A DNA stretch of 16,450 bases from Beroe ovata (lineage: Eukaryota > Ctenophora > Nuda > Beroida > Beroidae). The DNA lies in the NCBI GenBank assembly GCA_946803715.1, contig CAMPET010000186.1:128353-144802 (forward strand), in the 5' to 3' direction. The notes under the pieces were generated by a model, which ran no database searches, was not told where the DNA came from, and saw only the letters and a program-made list of their open reading frames with translations. The translations under genes and the position numbers were made by a program. Positions 16,405 through 16,450 of this stretch are shown here, piece after piece (the stretch's first letter is position 1; the number at the start of each line of letters is the position of its first letter).

Positions 16405-16450
16405 CGCGCTCGCGTGTTCCCGCGCTGTGTGACCCAAATACTCCGCGCGC

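Overview
The window is nuclear DNA from an invertebrate animal or a close relative. The genes are eukaryotic, and three of them have GT-AG introns whose phases fit. Seven protein families are recognisable: NPRL3, glomulin, LEO1, mitoribosomal mS25, REC114, a flavin monooxygenase and METTL2. Their closest resemblance, judged from memory of the families, is to animal proteins. Species cannot be assigned from sequence alone. The genome is compact: introns are few and short (about 60-150 nt), and gaps between genes are 160-1,100 bp.

Layout: every recognisable gene lies on the minus strand, so transcription runs from high to low coordinates. The order is METTL2 (14520-13585), FMO (13421-12071), an unrecognised 231-aa protein (11491-10796), REC114 (10533-9907), mS25 (8834-8193), LEO1 (7471-5405, five exons), GLMN (5102-3360, three exons) and NPRL3 (3038-1335). 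Positions 1-1334 hold only small tandem repeats and no convincing gene. Positions 14533-16450 hold a 40-bp tandem duplication, two copies of a ~362-bp palindrome-rich repeat and a CpG-rich end with strong inverted repeats.

The most interesting signal is that each of the eight start codons is preceded, 1-32 nt upstream, by an AG that reads like a 3' splice site. Several have a TAAC branch-point-like motif and a pyrimidine tract, and no paired donor or upstream exon is evident. Together with the single orientation and the short gaps (163 nt between METTL2 and FMO), this suggests spliced-leader trans-splicing and possibly polycistronic transcription. That is an inference; RNA data would settle it.

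The genes do not form one pathway. They cover tRNA modification, flavin oxidation, meiotic recombination, mitochondrial translation, Pol II elongation, cullin-ligase control and amino-acid signalling to TORC1. This mix of growth and germline housekeeping genes is typical of operons in trans-splicing animals.

Four single Ns (7167, 9382, 9833, 15811) matter. Two bracket a 450-bp near-copy of the REC114 3' half, and one abuts the second copy of the large repeat. Both duplications may therefore be assembly or haplotype artefacts.
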